DNA of 64,000 nucleotides from the NCBI RefSeq assembly GCF_013167895.1, contig NZ_BLWC01000001.1:5084001-5148000 (forward strand), in the 5' to 3' direction. A program made the position numbers and the translations under genes. Below, piece after piece: positions 7,967-16,274 of this stretch (positions are counted from its first letter, which is position 1; each line of letters starts with the position of its first letter). Origin of the DNA: Streptomyces fulvorobeus. Lineage in GTDB: Bacteria > Actinomycetota > Actinomycetes > Streptomycetales > Streptomycetaceae. A model generated the notes under the pieces. That model was not told the DNA's origin. It made no database searches and saw only the letters and a program-made list of their open reading frames with translations.

Positions 7967-8329
7967 GAGCGAGGTAGTGCAGGCACCCGAACGTGATCCC
8001 GAGGCACCACCGACTTCTACCTCAGCATCTGCTTCGCCCCGGCGGAGTCACCTCGCGCGCTGTGCACGCCGATCGGAACCTGGATGAGGCCGGCGATACG
8101 GAGGGCCCCGTCCACCTCGTCGCGTCTTTGGGATCTTCACCGCCACAGCTATGAAATACCTCCACGCCGCCCACCTCCTCCCGCGCCCCCTATCTCGCAC
8201 TGACAGCAGACCGGCCGGTCCGGAGACCTCGCACTAGAAGCGGAACGGTCACACCTGCGGTCACCGTTCCTTGCGCCTCCAACGCACCCTCGTTGGTCAC
8301 TGGGGCAGCTCCCGCCAATACGCGAGCGA
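7967..8329. other. Spacer between the IS cluster and the ABC permease gene
   Basis: No gene recognised. An 8-bp inverted repeat (8242-8249 and 8263-8270, loop 13) lies about 60 bases beyond the permease stop and may be a weak terminator for that minus-strand operon. Confidence 0.4.
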
Positions 8330-10900
8330 TCACCCTTCTCTTTGCGAGCGGAGTCGGAGGAGCGAACGAGTAGCGGCCAGGAGGGCCGCGAGGTAAATGG
8401 CCGCGAGCAGGGTGGCCAACTGTGCCCAGGGAACGCTCAGGACGAAGCCGGAGATCCGGTTGGCGATGATCACGGTAGGCAGCAAGGCGATCACAAGACC
8501 AAGCAGGGTACTGACCGCTACCAGGGCTGCCTGCTGGTAGAGCAGGATGCGCCGAGTCCAGGCAGGGGGCAGCCCCAGGGCGGTGAGGCCAGCCATGTAG
8601 CCGCGCAGTGTGCGGATTTGGCCGCGTATGGCTGTCAGCACTGTGGCCAGGACGAGGAGTACCAGCGCGACCGCGGTGGCGAGCAGCGCCGCCGGCGCGA
8701 CGGCCGGCTCGGGGGGCACGTAGATTCGTGCTGCACGTCCGTCGTGACCGGAGGTGATGAGGGCTTGCTGAACGGCTTCGGTCTGGGTGTCCGCAAGGCC
8801 GGTGATCATGATTGGCCCCTGAGGGGGCATGGGCAGCCGAAGCTCGCTCGCAGTGGATCGGAGCATGATCCCGTCGCTGCCGGCTCGCCACCGGGTCGGT
8901 GCCGCGTCCACCGCAACCATCGGGAGTTCGGGAGTGCGACCAAGGGTCTTGTCGTCCTGGCGCACGACGAGGCTCGTACGTGCGGAGGTGCCTTCCGGGG
9001 CGCCCGGGGCATCGGACCAGATGAGCAAGCCTCCCTCGGTCAGGGTGGCCAGCTGATCACGGCTCAGGGAATGCCCGAGCAGGCGCTTGGCGTCGGCAGG
9101 GGATTTCACGGTGAGGAAAATGGTGTCGCTGCCCGGTCGGGTGGCCGAACGGGTGGAGTACTTGCTGTCCATGGTGTAGGCGGGTGTGATCTCAAAGCGA
9201 GGGTGGCCATCCAAAAGGCCAGTTGCCTCGGCGGCCCGCAGTACAGACTTCGTGGGGGCGAAGCGGTCACTAGTGCTGTCGGCCAGCAGTATCTGGCCGG
9301 ACAGCACGTCGGGGTGCCTCTGCGTGTCCGCCGTGCGCAGCAGCGTATCCAGGAGGGCAAGGAACCCCAGGGAAGCTCCGAAGAGGACCGTGAGTACAGC
9401 GAGGGAGGCCGAGGCACGGCGGGAGTCGGCGGCCAGCTGTCGGCGGGCGAGCCGGGAGCGGGGACCTTTCTCGGGGATGAACTTCAGCGTCAGCGCGAAC
9501 GCCTCGGGGATGACCAGCAGCACAGCGACGGTCACGATGCCGGTCAGGGTCATGGCCATGGCCGGGGAGTCGACACGGACGGCGTAGACGGCCGTGGCGC
9601 ACCAGGCGAGGACTGCCAGTACCTGACGGGTATCCCGGATGCGACGGGACGTTTTGCTGATGGCTACTTCGCCAGTGGAGCGGCCGCTCTTGTCACGGTT
9701 GGCCGGCGCCGCGGCGTGGCGGCGGTCGTCGCGTGCCAGTGCCAGCCCTGCGACCAGGGAGGTGAGCACGATCAGGATGAGCAGGCGGAGGGCGGGGTCG
9801 GCGAGTCCGTCGATGGGACCGGCCGGGCGCTCTCTCAGGTGGGAGACGAGGAGGCGGGCAGCCGCGCCCACGCCGAGACCGGCTGCGGCTCCTGCGGTCG
9901 CCGCGATAAGGGACCAGGCCAGGGTGGCGAGGGTGAGTCCGGCCGCTGCGGTACGGCGGGATATGCCCAGGGAGGCCAGGGAGCCCGCGGTGCGTCGAAA
10001 ACGCCGGTCATTCAGCCCGAAGACCAGCAGTACGGCGCCCAGCGGCACCAGGAGCGCCGGGACCGTATAGCCGGCCGGGGTCTTCTCGATCCAGAACCCC
10101 TCCCCGCTGCCTTCGGCCCGCAAGGAGAGCGTGTTGGCGACGGCGATGTCACTTTCAGACTTCCTGTTCTGCTTTTTCTCCCAGTTGCTGATTGCGGCGC
10201 TGAACGCCGTGATTCCGCTTTTAGGTTCGGCACCCGACCACAAGAGGAGGGGCTGCGTAGCCAGGATAGGGAAACCCTTGACCAGGTTCTCGTCCAACGC
10301 TGCCCACGTGCCCGGGCCTGCCAGCAGGTTCGTGGTGCTGGCACTTAGGTCGTCGGCCGTGCCGACCACCTTGAGGCGGACGTCTCCCAGCACGGTCAGC
10401 TCTTTGCCCGGTACGGTCCGCACGTCGTGGGGCTCGGTGACGACCACCTCGCCCGGGCCGGTCGGCCAACGTCCGGACTGAAGGTCGTAGCGACGCGGGT
10501 AGGGGTTGGAGCTCCAGTCGGCCTCGAACATGGTCACATTGCGTGCCGGCGTGGTGTCGAGCTGAACATCGAAGGCGCTGAGCATGACCAACGCGTCTGT
10601 GAAGCCTGCCTGTTGCAGGCGCTCTCGCAGCTCGGGGACGAATGCATCGTCCCCGGGCGGGAGCTGGACACTGCCATAGCCCACCGACGCATCAAACCGG
10701 CCCATATCCCGGTCGGCGACTTGCTCACCAGACAGGGACAGCGTCTTCAGCACGATGAACATCGCCATGACGAAGACCGCGCCGACGAACACCGTCAGGG
10801 TGGAACGGATCAGAGCGCGCGAGCGTCCCAGCCGCCGTGCCAGCCGGAAGGCCAACCGCAATTGCTGCCCGGCAGGGGCCTCCGCGGATCGAGGCTTCAC
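8330..10900 (-). CDS. ABC transporter permease, FtsX/MacB-like
   Basis: 856 residues from the GTG at 10900. That GTG overlaps the ATPase stop in a GTGA and has GGAGAG 6 bases upstream, so I prefer it to a longer ATG reading. A transmembrane segment at about 35-55 (FVGAVFVMAMFIVLKTLSL) is followed by a large extracytoplasmic domain of about 220 residues. A first FtsX-type bundle follows (VPALLVPLGAVLLVFGLNDRR onward), then a middle pair of membrane segments and a second large extracytoplasmic domain. A C-terminal three-helix FtsX block ends LAALLAATRSLLRLRSQ. This duplicated layout fits actinobacterial MacB-type exporters or lipoprotein/peptide mechanotransducers. The substrate is unknown; the coupled secreted I36-type gene is a candidate. 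Confidence 0.85.
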   Translation of the reverse strand: MKPRSAEAPAGQQLRLAFRLARRLGRSRALIRSTLTVFVGAVFVMAMFIVLKTLSLSGEQVADRDMGRFDASVGYGSVQLPPGDDAFVPELRERLQQAGFTDALVMLSAFDVQLDTTPARNVTMFEADWSSNPYPRRYDLQSGRWPTGPGEVVVTEPHDVRTVPGKELTVLGDVRLKVVGTADDLSASTTNLLAGPGTWAALDENLVKGFPILATQPLLLWSGAEPKSGITAFSAAISNWEKKQNRKSESDIAVANTLSLRAEGSGEGFWIEKTPAGYTVPALLVPLGAVLLVFGLNDRRFRRTAGSLASLGISRRTAAAGLTLATLAWSLIAATAGAAAGLGVGAAARLLVSHLRERPAGPIDGLADPALRLLILIVLTSLVAGLALARDDRRHAAAPANRDKSGRSTGEVAISKTSRRIRDTRQVLAVLAWCATAVYAVRVDSPAMAMTLTGIVTVAVLLVIPEAFALTLKFIPEKGPRSRLARRQLAADSRRASASLAVLTVLFGASLGFLALLDTLLRTADTQRHPDVLSGQILLADSTSDRFAPTKSVLRAAEATGLLDGHPRFEITPAYTMDSKYSTRSATRPGSDTIFLTVKSPADAKRLLGHSLSRDQLATLTEGGLLIWSDAPGAPEGTSARTSLVVRQDDKTLGRTPELPMVAVDAAPTRWRAGSDGIMLRSTASELRLPMPPQGPIMITGLADTQTEAVQQALITSGHDGRAARIYVPPEPAVAPAALLATAVALVLLVLATVLTAIRGQIRTLRGYMAGLTALGLPPAWTRRILLYQQAALVAVSTLLGLVIALLPTVIIANRISGFVLSVPWAQLATLLAAIYLAALLAATRSLLRLRSQREG

Positions 10901-11628
10901 GAACGACTCTCCAGTCGGCCGTCCACGACCTCGTAGACGGTGTCGGCATAGTCCCGGCAGCGGGGATCGTGTGAGCAGATCACGGCCAGTACGCCCTCGT
11001 CGCACAATGTGCGGATCAAGGTGAACAGTTCCTGGGTGGCTGCGGAGTCCAGGGCGCCGGTCGGCTCGTCCGCCAAGAGCACCGCGCGCTGTCCTGTCAG
11101 GGCGCGCGCCACACCTACACGCTGGCGTTGCCCGCCGGAGAGCTGTGAGGGAAACCGGTCTTCCAGCCCGGGAAGGCCGACCCGTGCCAGCTGCCGCAGG
11201 GCTTCCGAGCGGGCTTGTGCGGTCGGTAGGCCGAGTGCTTCCAAGGGCAGGGAGACGTTCTCGGCCGCTGTGAATTCCTGGATCAGGTTGTGGTCCTGGA
11301 ACACGACGCCCACCGTGTGGAGCCTGAGCTCAGCTCGCTGCTTGTCACCAGCGGCCCCCACCTCGACGCCGCCGACCTGGATCTCGCCGGTGTCGGCGAG
11401 ATCCAGACCTGCCAGCAGATTAAGCAGGGTCGACTTACCCGAACCGCTGGCGCCGTAAATGCACACGAACTCGCCCGGCCGTGCCTCGAAGTCCACATCC
11501 CGCGCGGCCCACACAGTCTCCACTTCGGAGCGGTAAGCCTTGCAGACCCCCCTGGTCCGGATCAGCGCGGCATCTACGGCCTTAATCAACTCAACAACCG
11601 CCTGAGGTTCGGAACGACGACACTTCAT
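10897..11628 (-). CDS. ABC transporter ATP-binding protein, MacB/LolD type
   Basis: 243 residues. Walker A GASGSGKST (about 59-67), Q-loop VVFQDHNLI, signature LSGGQRQR, Walker B AVLLADEPTGAL and switch His in ICSHD are all intact. ADEPTGALD is the form typical of the MacB/LolD/FtsE group that pairs with FtsX-like permeases. The stop overlaps the permease start by 4 bases, indicating translational coupling. The 5' end overlaps the preceding I36-type gene by 38 bases if ATG 11628 is used. No strong ribosome site is seen there, so the true start may be an internal codon closer to the ALIRTRGVCKAY segment. Confidence 0.9.
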   Translation of the reverse strand: MKCRRSEPQAVVELIKAVDAALIRTRGVCKAYRSEVETVWAARDVDFEARPGEFVCIYGASGSGKSTLLNLLAGLDLADTGEIQVGGVEVGAAGDKQRAELRLHTVGVVFQDHNLIQEFTAAENVSLPLEALGLPTAQARSEALRQLARVGLPGLEDRFPSQLSGGQRQRVGVARALTGQRAVLLADEPTGALDSAATQELFTLIRTLCDEGVLAVICSHDPRCRDYADTVYEVVDGRLESRS

Positions 11629-11959
11629 CGCTGTTCAGGGGGGAGACGTTGTTGTCAGTGCTGTTCCTGGCCATACCCTGCTTGTCCCCGCCGCCGTTGG
11701 CGTTGCCAGCCATGCAGCCATCGTAGCTCGCAGAGCGGTTCGCCCACGAGTCCATCGCGTCGTTCCTCTCGCCGCTCAGGTTCGCGAACGAGCTCTGGCC
11801 GTGGGTGCGTTCGCCGATCAGCCATGCGAAGTCGTTGTTGCCCCACAGGCACATGTTGTTCGAGTTGCATTCGCTCAGGGCGGCGTTAGCCGTGCTGGGC
11901 GTCATCGCCAAGGCGGCGAACAGGAGCGCGGTCGAAGCTATGACCTTCTTGGCTCTCAA
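11591..11959 (-). CDS. Secreted peptidase-inhibitor I36-type protein
   Basis: 122 residues from a TTG at 11959 with AGGAG 5-6 bases upstream. A Sec signal peptide is clear (MRAKKVIASTALLFAALAMT, cleavage after TANA near residue 26). The mature part has four Cys (C31, C37, C82 and the final C122), CLWGNNDF near its start and WANRSASYDGC in the middle. That matches the family I36 fold of the Streptomyces metalloproteinase inhibitor SMPI and its relatives. Many I36-like proteins have no proven inhibitory role. It is first in an apparent operon with a MacB-like ABC transporter, which suggests sensing, export or immunity functions around a secreted peptide. That role is inference. Confidence 0.75.
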   Translation of the reverse strand: MRAKKVIASTALLFAALAMTPSTANAALSECNSNNMCLWGNNDFAWLIGERTHGQSSFANLSGERNDAMDSWANRSASYDGCMAGNANGGGDKQGMARNSTDNNVSPLNSDEVSSFRTSGGC

Positions 11960-12686
11960 AATGTCTCCTAGGCAGGTTGAGTGGGCTGCAAGTCACTCCG
12001 ATGGGTGTCGCTCGGAGTCGACAGATCATGTGCGTAGGCATACTTACGATTCAAGGGTCACGGTGGCATCACGCCACACGTTGGCAACTTCCTCAACACG
12101 ACTTGACGACAAGTCACCCACATGCTTGGGGTCTGGGGGCAGGTGTTCGATCTCGAGCGACCGCTGAGCCTCATGCGTGCGGGCGCTATGTTCGGCGTCC
12201 GGAGTTCGTCCCGAATGCCCGCGAGACATTCGACCGATGTCGGGCCCTGGGTGCCACAAGTCATTCTTCAGTTAGGCTCGTCATCGCTCCACCACCCTTC
12301 GGTTCACGGGATCGGAGCGTCGGTATTCGTGAACTCACGGACCTTGGGGCGTATCACCCCGGGTTCCGAGGCGGCTGGGCGAATGTTCACCCGGTACGTG
12401 TAGAGGTCCGGGCCGAAACTAGTTGTAGTCGTGTGGTGCGCTTGAAGCGCGTGCGCGGCGCGAACTGAACTCCGACTTAAAGGAACGCCAGTGGCAGCGT
12501 CGGTGCGGGCATTGCGAGGCCCCTCTGGTGAGCACTCTCCGTGAAGGGTGACGAGCAATCAGGTATTGCTGACGCTTCGTTACCTGTCCAAGATCATCTT
12601 GCACACGCGTTGCACAAGGTGATGAAGAGCAGCGGCGATCAATGGAAGGTCGAGAAAGGGTATAACCGCAGCTCGTCAGGCATTTA
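11960..12686. other. Long intergenic region upstream of the I36/ABC operon
   Basis: About 730 bases with lower G+C than the flanks. It should contain the minus-strand promoter of the I36-type gene near 12000. A small inverted repeat GACTTG/CAAGTC (12100-12105 and 12110-12115) is visible. Short open frames exist on both strands, including a 71-codon one on the minus strand (12044-12259), but none has convincing codon bias or recognisable similarity. Confidence 0.4.
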
Positions 12687-12726
12687 GGGATGTCGTGCCC
12701 CTTGCCGCCAAGGGGCACGACATCCC
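12687..12726. terminator. Perfect 18-bp hairpin after the HTH-MurA gene
   Basis: Inverted repeat 12687-12704/12709-12726 with a 4-nt loop, starting 5 bases past the stop of the minus-strand MurA-like gene. It has no U-tract, as is common for Streptomyces terminators. Confidence 0.85.
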
Positions 12727-12731
12727 GCCCG

Positions 12732-14261
12732 TCAGATGTCGCGGAAGATCTCGATCTGCGCGCCCACCGAGTTCAGCCGCTCCGCCAGATCCTCGTAACC
12801 GCGGTTGATCACATAGACGTTGCGCAGGACCGACGTGCCCTCGGCCGCCATCATCGCGAGCAGGACCACCACCGCGGGGCGCAGTGCGGGCGGGCACATC
12901 ATCTCGGCGGCGCGCCAGCGGGTCGGGCCCTCGACCAGTACTCGGTGCGGGTCCAGGAGTTGGAGCCTGCCGCCGAGGCGGTTGAGGTCGGTGAGGTAGA
13001 TGGCCCGGTTGTCGTAGACCCAGTCGTGGATCAGGGTCTGGCCGTGCGCGGAGGCCGCGATGGCGGCGAAGAACGGCACGTTGTCGATGTTGAGGCCGGG
13101 GAACGGCATCGGGTGGATCTTGTCGATCGGCGCCTCCAGTTTGGAGGGCCGGACGGTCAGGTCCACCAGCCGGGTGCGGCCGTTGTCGGCGGCGTACTCC
13201 GGCGTACGGGCGCAGTCGACGCCCATCTCCTCCAGCACCGCGAGCTCGATCTCCAGGAACTCGATCGGTACCCGGCGGATCGTCAGCTCCGACTCCGTCA
13301 CCACAGCGGCGGCCAGGAGGCTCATCGCCTCGACCGGGTCCTCGGACGGGAAGTAGTCGACGTCCACGTCGATCCGGGGGACGCCGTGCACGGTCAGCGT
13401 CGTCGTTCCGACGCCCTCGACCTGGACGCCCAGCGCCTCCAGGAAGAAACACAGGTCCTGGACCATGTAGTTGGAGGAGGCGTTGCGGATGATCGTGGTG
13501 CCGTCGTGCCGGGCGGCGGCCAGCAGCGCGTTCTCGGTCACCGTGTCGCCGCGTTCGGTCAGGACGATGGGGCGGTCGGGCGTGACCGAGTGGTCGACCT
13601 GCGCGTGGTAGAGCCCGTCCGTCGCGGCGATCTCCAGACCGAACCGGCGCAGCGCGATCATGTGGGGTTCGATGGTGCGCGTGCCGAGGTCGCAGCCGCC
13701 CGCGTACGGGAGGGTGAACTGGTCGGTCCGGTGCAGCAGCGGGCCGAGGAACATGATGATGGACCGGGTCCTGCGCGCCGCGTCCGCGTCGATGGAGGCG
13801 AGGTCCAGCTCGGCGGGCGGGATGATCTCCAGGTCCACGCCGTCGTTGATCCAGCGGGTGCGGACGCCGATGGAGCTCAGCACTTCCAGCAGCCGGAAGA
13901 CCTCTTCGATGCGCGCCACCCGGCGCAGTACCGTACGGCCCTTGTTGAGGAGCGTGGCGCAGAGCAGCGCGACGCACGCGTTCTTGCTCGTCTTGACGTC
14001 GATGGATCCGGAGAGCCGGCGGCCGCCCACCACGCGGAGGTGCATGGGACCGGCGTAGCCGAGGGACACGATCTCGCTGTCGAGGGCCTCACCGATGCGG
14101 GCGATCATCTCAAGGCTGATGTTCTGGTTGCCGCGCTCGATCCGGTTGACCGCGCTCTGGCTGGTGCCGAGCGCGTCGGCCAGCTGCGTCTGTGTCCAGC
14201 CCCGGTGCTGCCGGGCGTCACGGATGAGCTTGCCGATGCGTACGAGGTAGTCGTCTTCCAT
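12732..14261 (-). CDS. murA: UDP-GlcNAc 1-carboxyvinyltransferase fused to an N-terminal XRE HTH domain
   Basis: 509 residues. Residues 5-65 form an XRE/Cro-type helix-turn-helix (GWTQTQLADALGTSQSAV, NRIERG). From about 72 the EPSP-synthase-like MurA fold begins. Catalytic features appear intact: K93-N94 in KTSKNACVALL (E. coli Lys22/Asn23) and C190 in YAGGCDLGTRTIEPH (E. coli Cys115, the residue alkylated by fosfomycin). MurA transfers enolpyruvate from PEP to UDP-GlcNAc, the first committed step of peptidoglycan synthesis. Streptomyces also have a standalone MurA; this is the second, regulator-fused type usually located next to acnA. The HTH suggests it also binds DNA, perhaps its own promoter. 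Confidence 0.9.
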   Translation of the reverse strand: MEDDYLVRIGKLIRDARQHRGWTQTQLADALGTSQSAVNRIERGNQNISLEMIARIGEALDSEIVSLGYAGPMHLRVVGGRRLSGSIDVKTSKNACVALLCATLLNKGRTVLRRVARIEEVFRLLEVLSSIGVRTRWINDGVDLEIIPPAELDLASIDADAARRTRSIIMFLGPLLHRTDQFTLPYAGGCDLGTRTIEPHMIALRRFGLEIAATDGLYHAQVDHSVTPDRPIVLTERGDTVTENALLAAARHDGTTIIRNASSNYMVQDLCFFLEALGVQVEGVGTTTLTVHGVPRIDVDVDYFPSEDPVEAMSLLAAAVVTESELTIRRVPIEFLEIELAVLEEMGVDCARTPEYAADNGRTRLVDLTVRPSKLEAPIDKIHPMPFPGLNIDNVPFFAAIAASAHGQTLIHDWVYDNRAIYLTDLNRLGGRLQLLDPHRVLVEGPTRWRAAEMMCPPALRPAVVVLLAMMAAEGTSVLRNVYVINRGYEDLAERLNSVGAQIEIFRDI

Positions 14262-14272
14262 GCCCGAACGTT

Positions 14273-14288
14273 ATCTCGGATATGAGAT
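14273..14288. promoter_or_regulatory. Inverted repeat in the HTH-MurA promoter, candidate autoregulatory operator
   Basis: ATCTC/GAGAT half-sites separated by 6 bases lie 12-27 bases upstream of the HTH-MurA start, overlapping the expected start region of its transcript. An XRE-domain protein could bind here, but the repeat is short and this is a guess. Confidence 0.3.
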
Positions 14289-14515
14289 GAAGGGTGTGGT
14301 GGGGGTGTGGTGTCGCCAAGGAGGGCGATGTCCCGACGCCGAGCTCCCGGGCGGCCGGCCCTCGTCCTCGGCCGAGGACATGCCACCCTCTCCGCATCCT
14401 TCCTCGCGCCCAGGAGCCCGGCACGTCGAGCGCGGCCTTCCGGAGCAGCGTGCCCACCTGCGCGCCCTTTCGGCCGTGGAGCTGAGCCGATCCGGCGTCC
14501 CGTGAGGCGGACGGG

Positions 14516-14926
14516 TCAGCGGAGTTCCTGGATGCGGATCAGGTTGCCCGCGGGATCACGGAAGGCGCAGTCGCGGACGCCGTACGGTTGCTCGGTCGGC
14601 TCCTGCACCACCTCGGCGTCGCCTGACTGCACCTTCTCGAAGGTCTCGTCGAGGTCCGGGGTGGCCAGCAGAATCCAGCCGTAGGTGCCCTTGGCCATCA
14701 TCTCGGCGATGGTGCGTCGCTCGGCGTCGGTGACCCCGGGGTCGGCGGCCGGCGGCGCCAGCAGGATGGACGTGCCCGGCTGGCCGGCGGGGCCGACCGT
14801 GATCCAGCGCATCGTGCCCTGGCCCACATCGCTGCGGACCTCGAAGCCGAGGGTGTCGCGGTAGAAGGCCACGGACGCGTCCGGGTCCTCGTGCGGAAGC
14901 ACGGTCATGTGAATGGTGATGTCCAT
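14516..14926 (-). CDS. VOC family (glyoxalase/bleomycin-resistance-like) protein
   Basis: 136 residues from MDITIHM at 14926; an ATG three codons earlier is possible. The beta-alpha-beta-beta-beta repeat of the vicinal oxygen chelate fold is visible. The first module has DASVAFYRDTLGFEV and the second YGWILLATPDLDETFEKV, ending in YGVRDCAFRDPAGNLIRI. His8 (HMTVLP) and a C-terminal Asp/Glu could be metal ligands. It resembles the antibiotic-resistance/lactoylglutathione-lyase-like group. The substrate cannot be read from sequence. It is a single minus-strand gene between HTH-MurA and the erythromycin-esterase-like gene. Confidence 0.8.
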   Translation of the reverse strand: MDITIHMTVLPHEDPDASVAFYRDTLGFEVRSDVGQGTMRWITVGPAGQPGTSILLAPPAADPGVTDAERRTIAEMMAKGTYGWILLATPDLDETFEKVQSGDAEVVQEPTEQPYGVRDCAFRDPAGNLIRIQELR

Positions 14927-15013
14927 GCCGATCATGCTAGGCAGAGCCGGCGACCCGCGCTTCTCGATTCCTGACCGATCCGCGCCGCGGGCGGGGGCGC
15001 CTGGCAGACGCCG

Positions 15014-16216
15014 TCAGCCCTGCCGGACGTCCTTGACGAAGACGATGCCGTCGCTCTCCGCCAGATGGGCCGGGTGGAAGGGGGCGTACCCGAACCAGGG
15101 CGAGACGCGCGGGGCGGGCCGGGTGTCGCCGAGGGCGCTGGCCAGCCGCCGGGCGTCGATGACGCAGCGGTCCGCCGGGAGCGCGTACAGGAGCCCTTCC
15201 ACGGTGTCCGGCGCCGGTCGGTCCACGCCCCGGTGCGCGATCGTGCCGAGGGCCGTGGCCACGAAGGCGTACTCCTCGCCGAGCCGGGCGCTCACCAGCG
15301 CACCGGCGCTCCACCACTCCAGCGGCACCCCGCCCATCCGCACCGTGCTCTTCTCCCGCTGGAGATGGGAGTTGTGGGCGTATACGAGCGCCGGGCCCCG
15401 CGCGGCGACGTCGAGGAGATTGTGGGCCATCATCCCGTCCCGCAGGCTCACCAGCCGGTTCATGCGCGCCGGTGAGGTGTCGGCCATCCAGGAGTGGTAG
15501 CGCAGCAGGCCGGTGGCGGTGCGTCCGTACAGGCGCGCCCGGTCCCAGTCGTCGCGCGAGGTCGCCGCGATCAGATGCGGTGTCTGCTCGTCGAGCAGCG
15601 CCACCAGATCGTCGGCGATCAGACGCAGCTCCCCGGCCCCGGCCGACCGCCCCACGGAGCTGCCCGGGTCCCTCATCGCGGCGGGGTCGGTCCACCGGTC
15701 GTCGGCGCCGAGCAGGCGGTCGAGGAAGCGCGCGGTGCAGGGAAGCAGGTCGGCGGCCACCTCGGCCGCGAGGTAGTCGTGGAGTGCGGTGAGAGCCTGG
15801 CGGGGGCTCGCGGCGCCGCTGATCTCCAGCGGGCCGTCGAAGCCGGCGAAACGGACGCGCTCGGACACGGGCCGGCCGTCGTTGTGGGCCCGCATCCAGC
15901 ATACGAGCTCGCGGTTGGCGGGGGAGGACCCCCAGCCGTGGCTGAAGCCGAGCTCCATGACCTCGTCCAGGGTGCCCGCGCCCGAGCTGACGTGGTCGTC
16001 GACGAGCAGTCCTCTCAGGCAGTCGCTCTCGATCGCGATCGTCCGGTACCCCTCCTGCTCCACGAGCTGCCGGAAGAGTTCGTTGCGCAGGTGCAGCAGC
16101 GTCTCCTCGCCGTGGGTGGGCTCTCCCAGGGCGAGCAGCCGGGGGCGGGCCGGCAGGAGCCTCAGGAAGGCAGCGGCCTCGACCGCATGGGCGGCGTCCT
16201 TGATGTCAGTGACCAT
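15014..16216 (-). CDS. Erythromycin esterase family hydrolase
   Basis: 400 residues from ATG 16216. The upstream 20 codons in frame are leader sequence shared with the divergent promoter. Family hallmarks: GEPTHGEETLLHLRNELF (His and Glu of the EreA/EreB/succinoglycan-biosynthesis group), AIESDCLRGL, RFAGFDGP, YAHNSHLQREK (active-site His) and FVATALGT. EreA/EreB open the macrolide lactone; most actinobacterial homologues are uncharacterised, and true macrolide activity is not assured. The gene is divergent from a MerR-type regulator with 58 bases between starts, so that regulator probably controls it. Confidence 0.85.
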   Translation of the reverse strand: MVTDIKDAAHAVEAAAFLRLLPARPRLLALGEPTHGEETLLHLRNELFRQLVEQEGYRTIAIESDCLRGLLVDDHVSSGAGTLDEVMELGFSHGWGSSPANRELVCWMRAHNDGRPVSERVRFAGFDGPLEISGAASPRQALTALHDYLAAEVAADLLPCTARFLDRLLGADDRWTDPAAMRDPGSSVGRSAGAGELRLIADDLVALLDEQTPHLIAATSRDDWDRARLYGRTATGLLRYHSWMADTSPARMNRLVSLRDGMMAHNLLDVAARGPALVYAHNSHLQREKSTVRMGGVPLEWWSAGALVSARLGEEYAFVATALGTIAHRGVDRPAPDTVEGLLYALPADRCVIDARRLASALGDTRPAPRVSPWFGYAPFHPAHLAESDGIVFVKDVRQG

Positions 16217-16274
16217 GCCCTCAACGCTATCGTTGAAGATCCGGTTGAGACTTCTGCCGGATATCCTGCGGATC

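Noticed and set aside
12044..12259. 71-codon minus-strand frame with a protein-like C-terminus (DLSSSRVEEVANVWRD)
   Set aside because: No ribosome site, weak GC3 bias and no family recognised; too little to call a gene.
15494..16274. Plus-strand frame upstream of the MerR start as an N-terminal extension
   Set aside because: It is antisense to the erythromycin-esterase-like gene; the MerR HTH begins right after ATG 16275.
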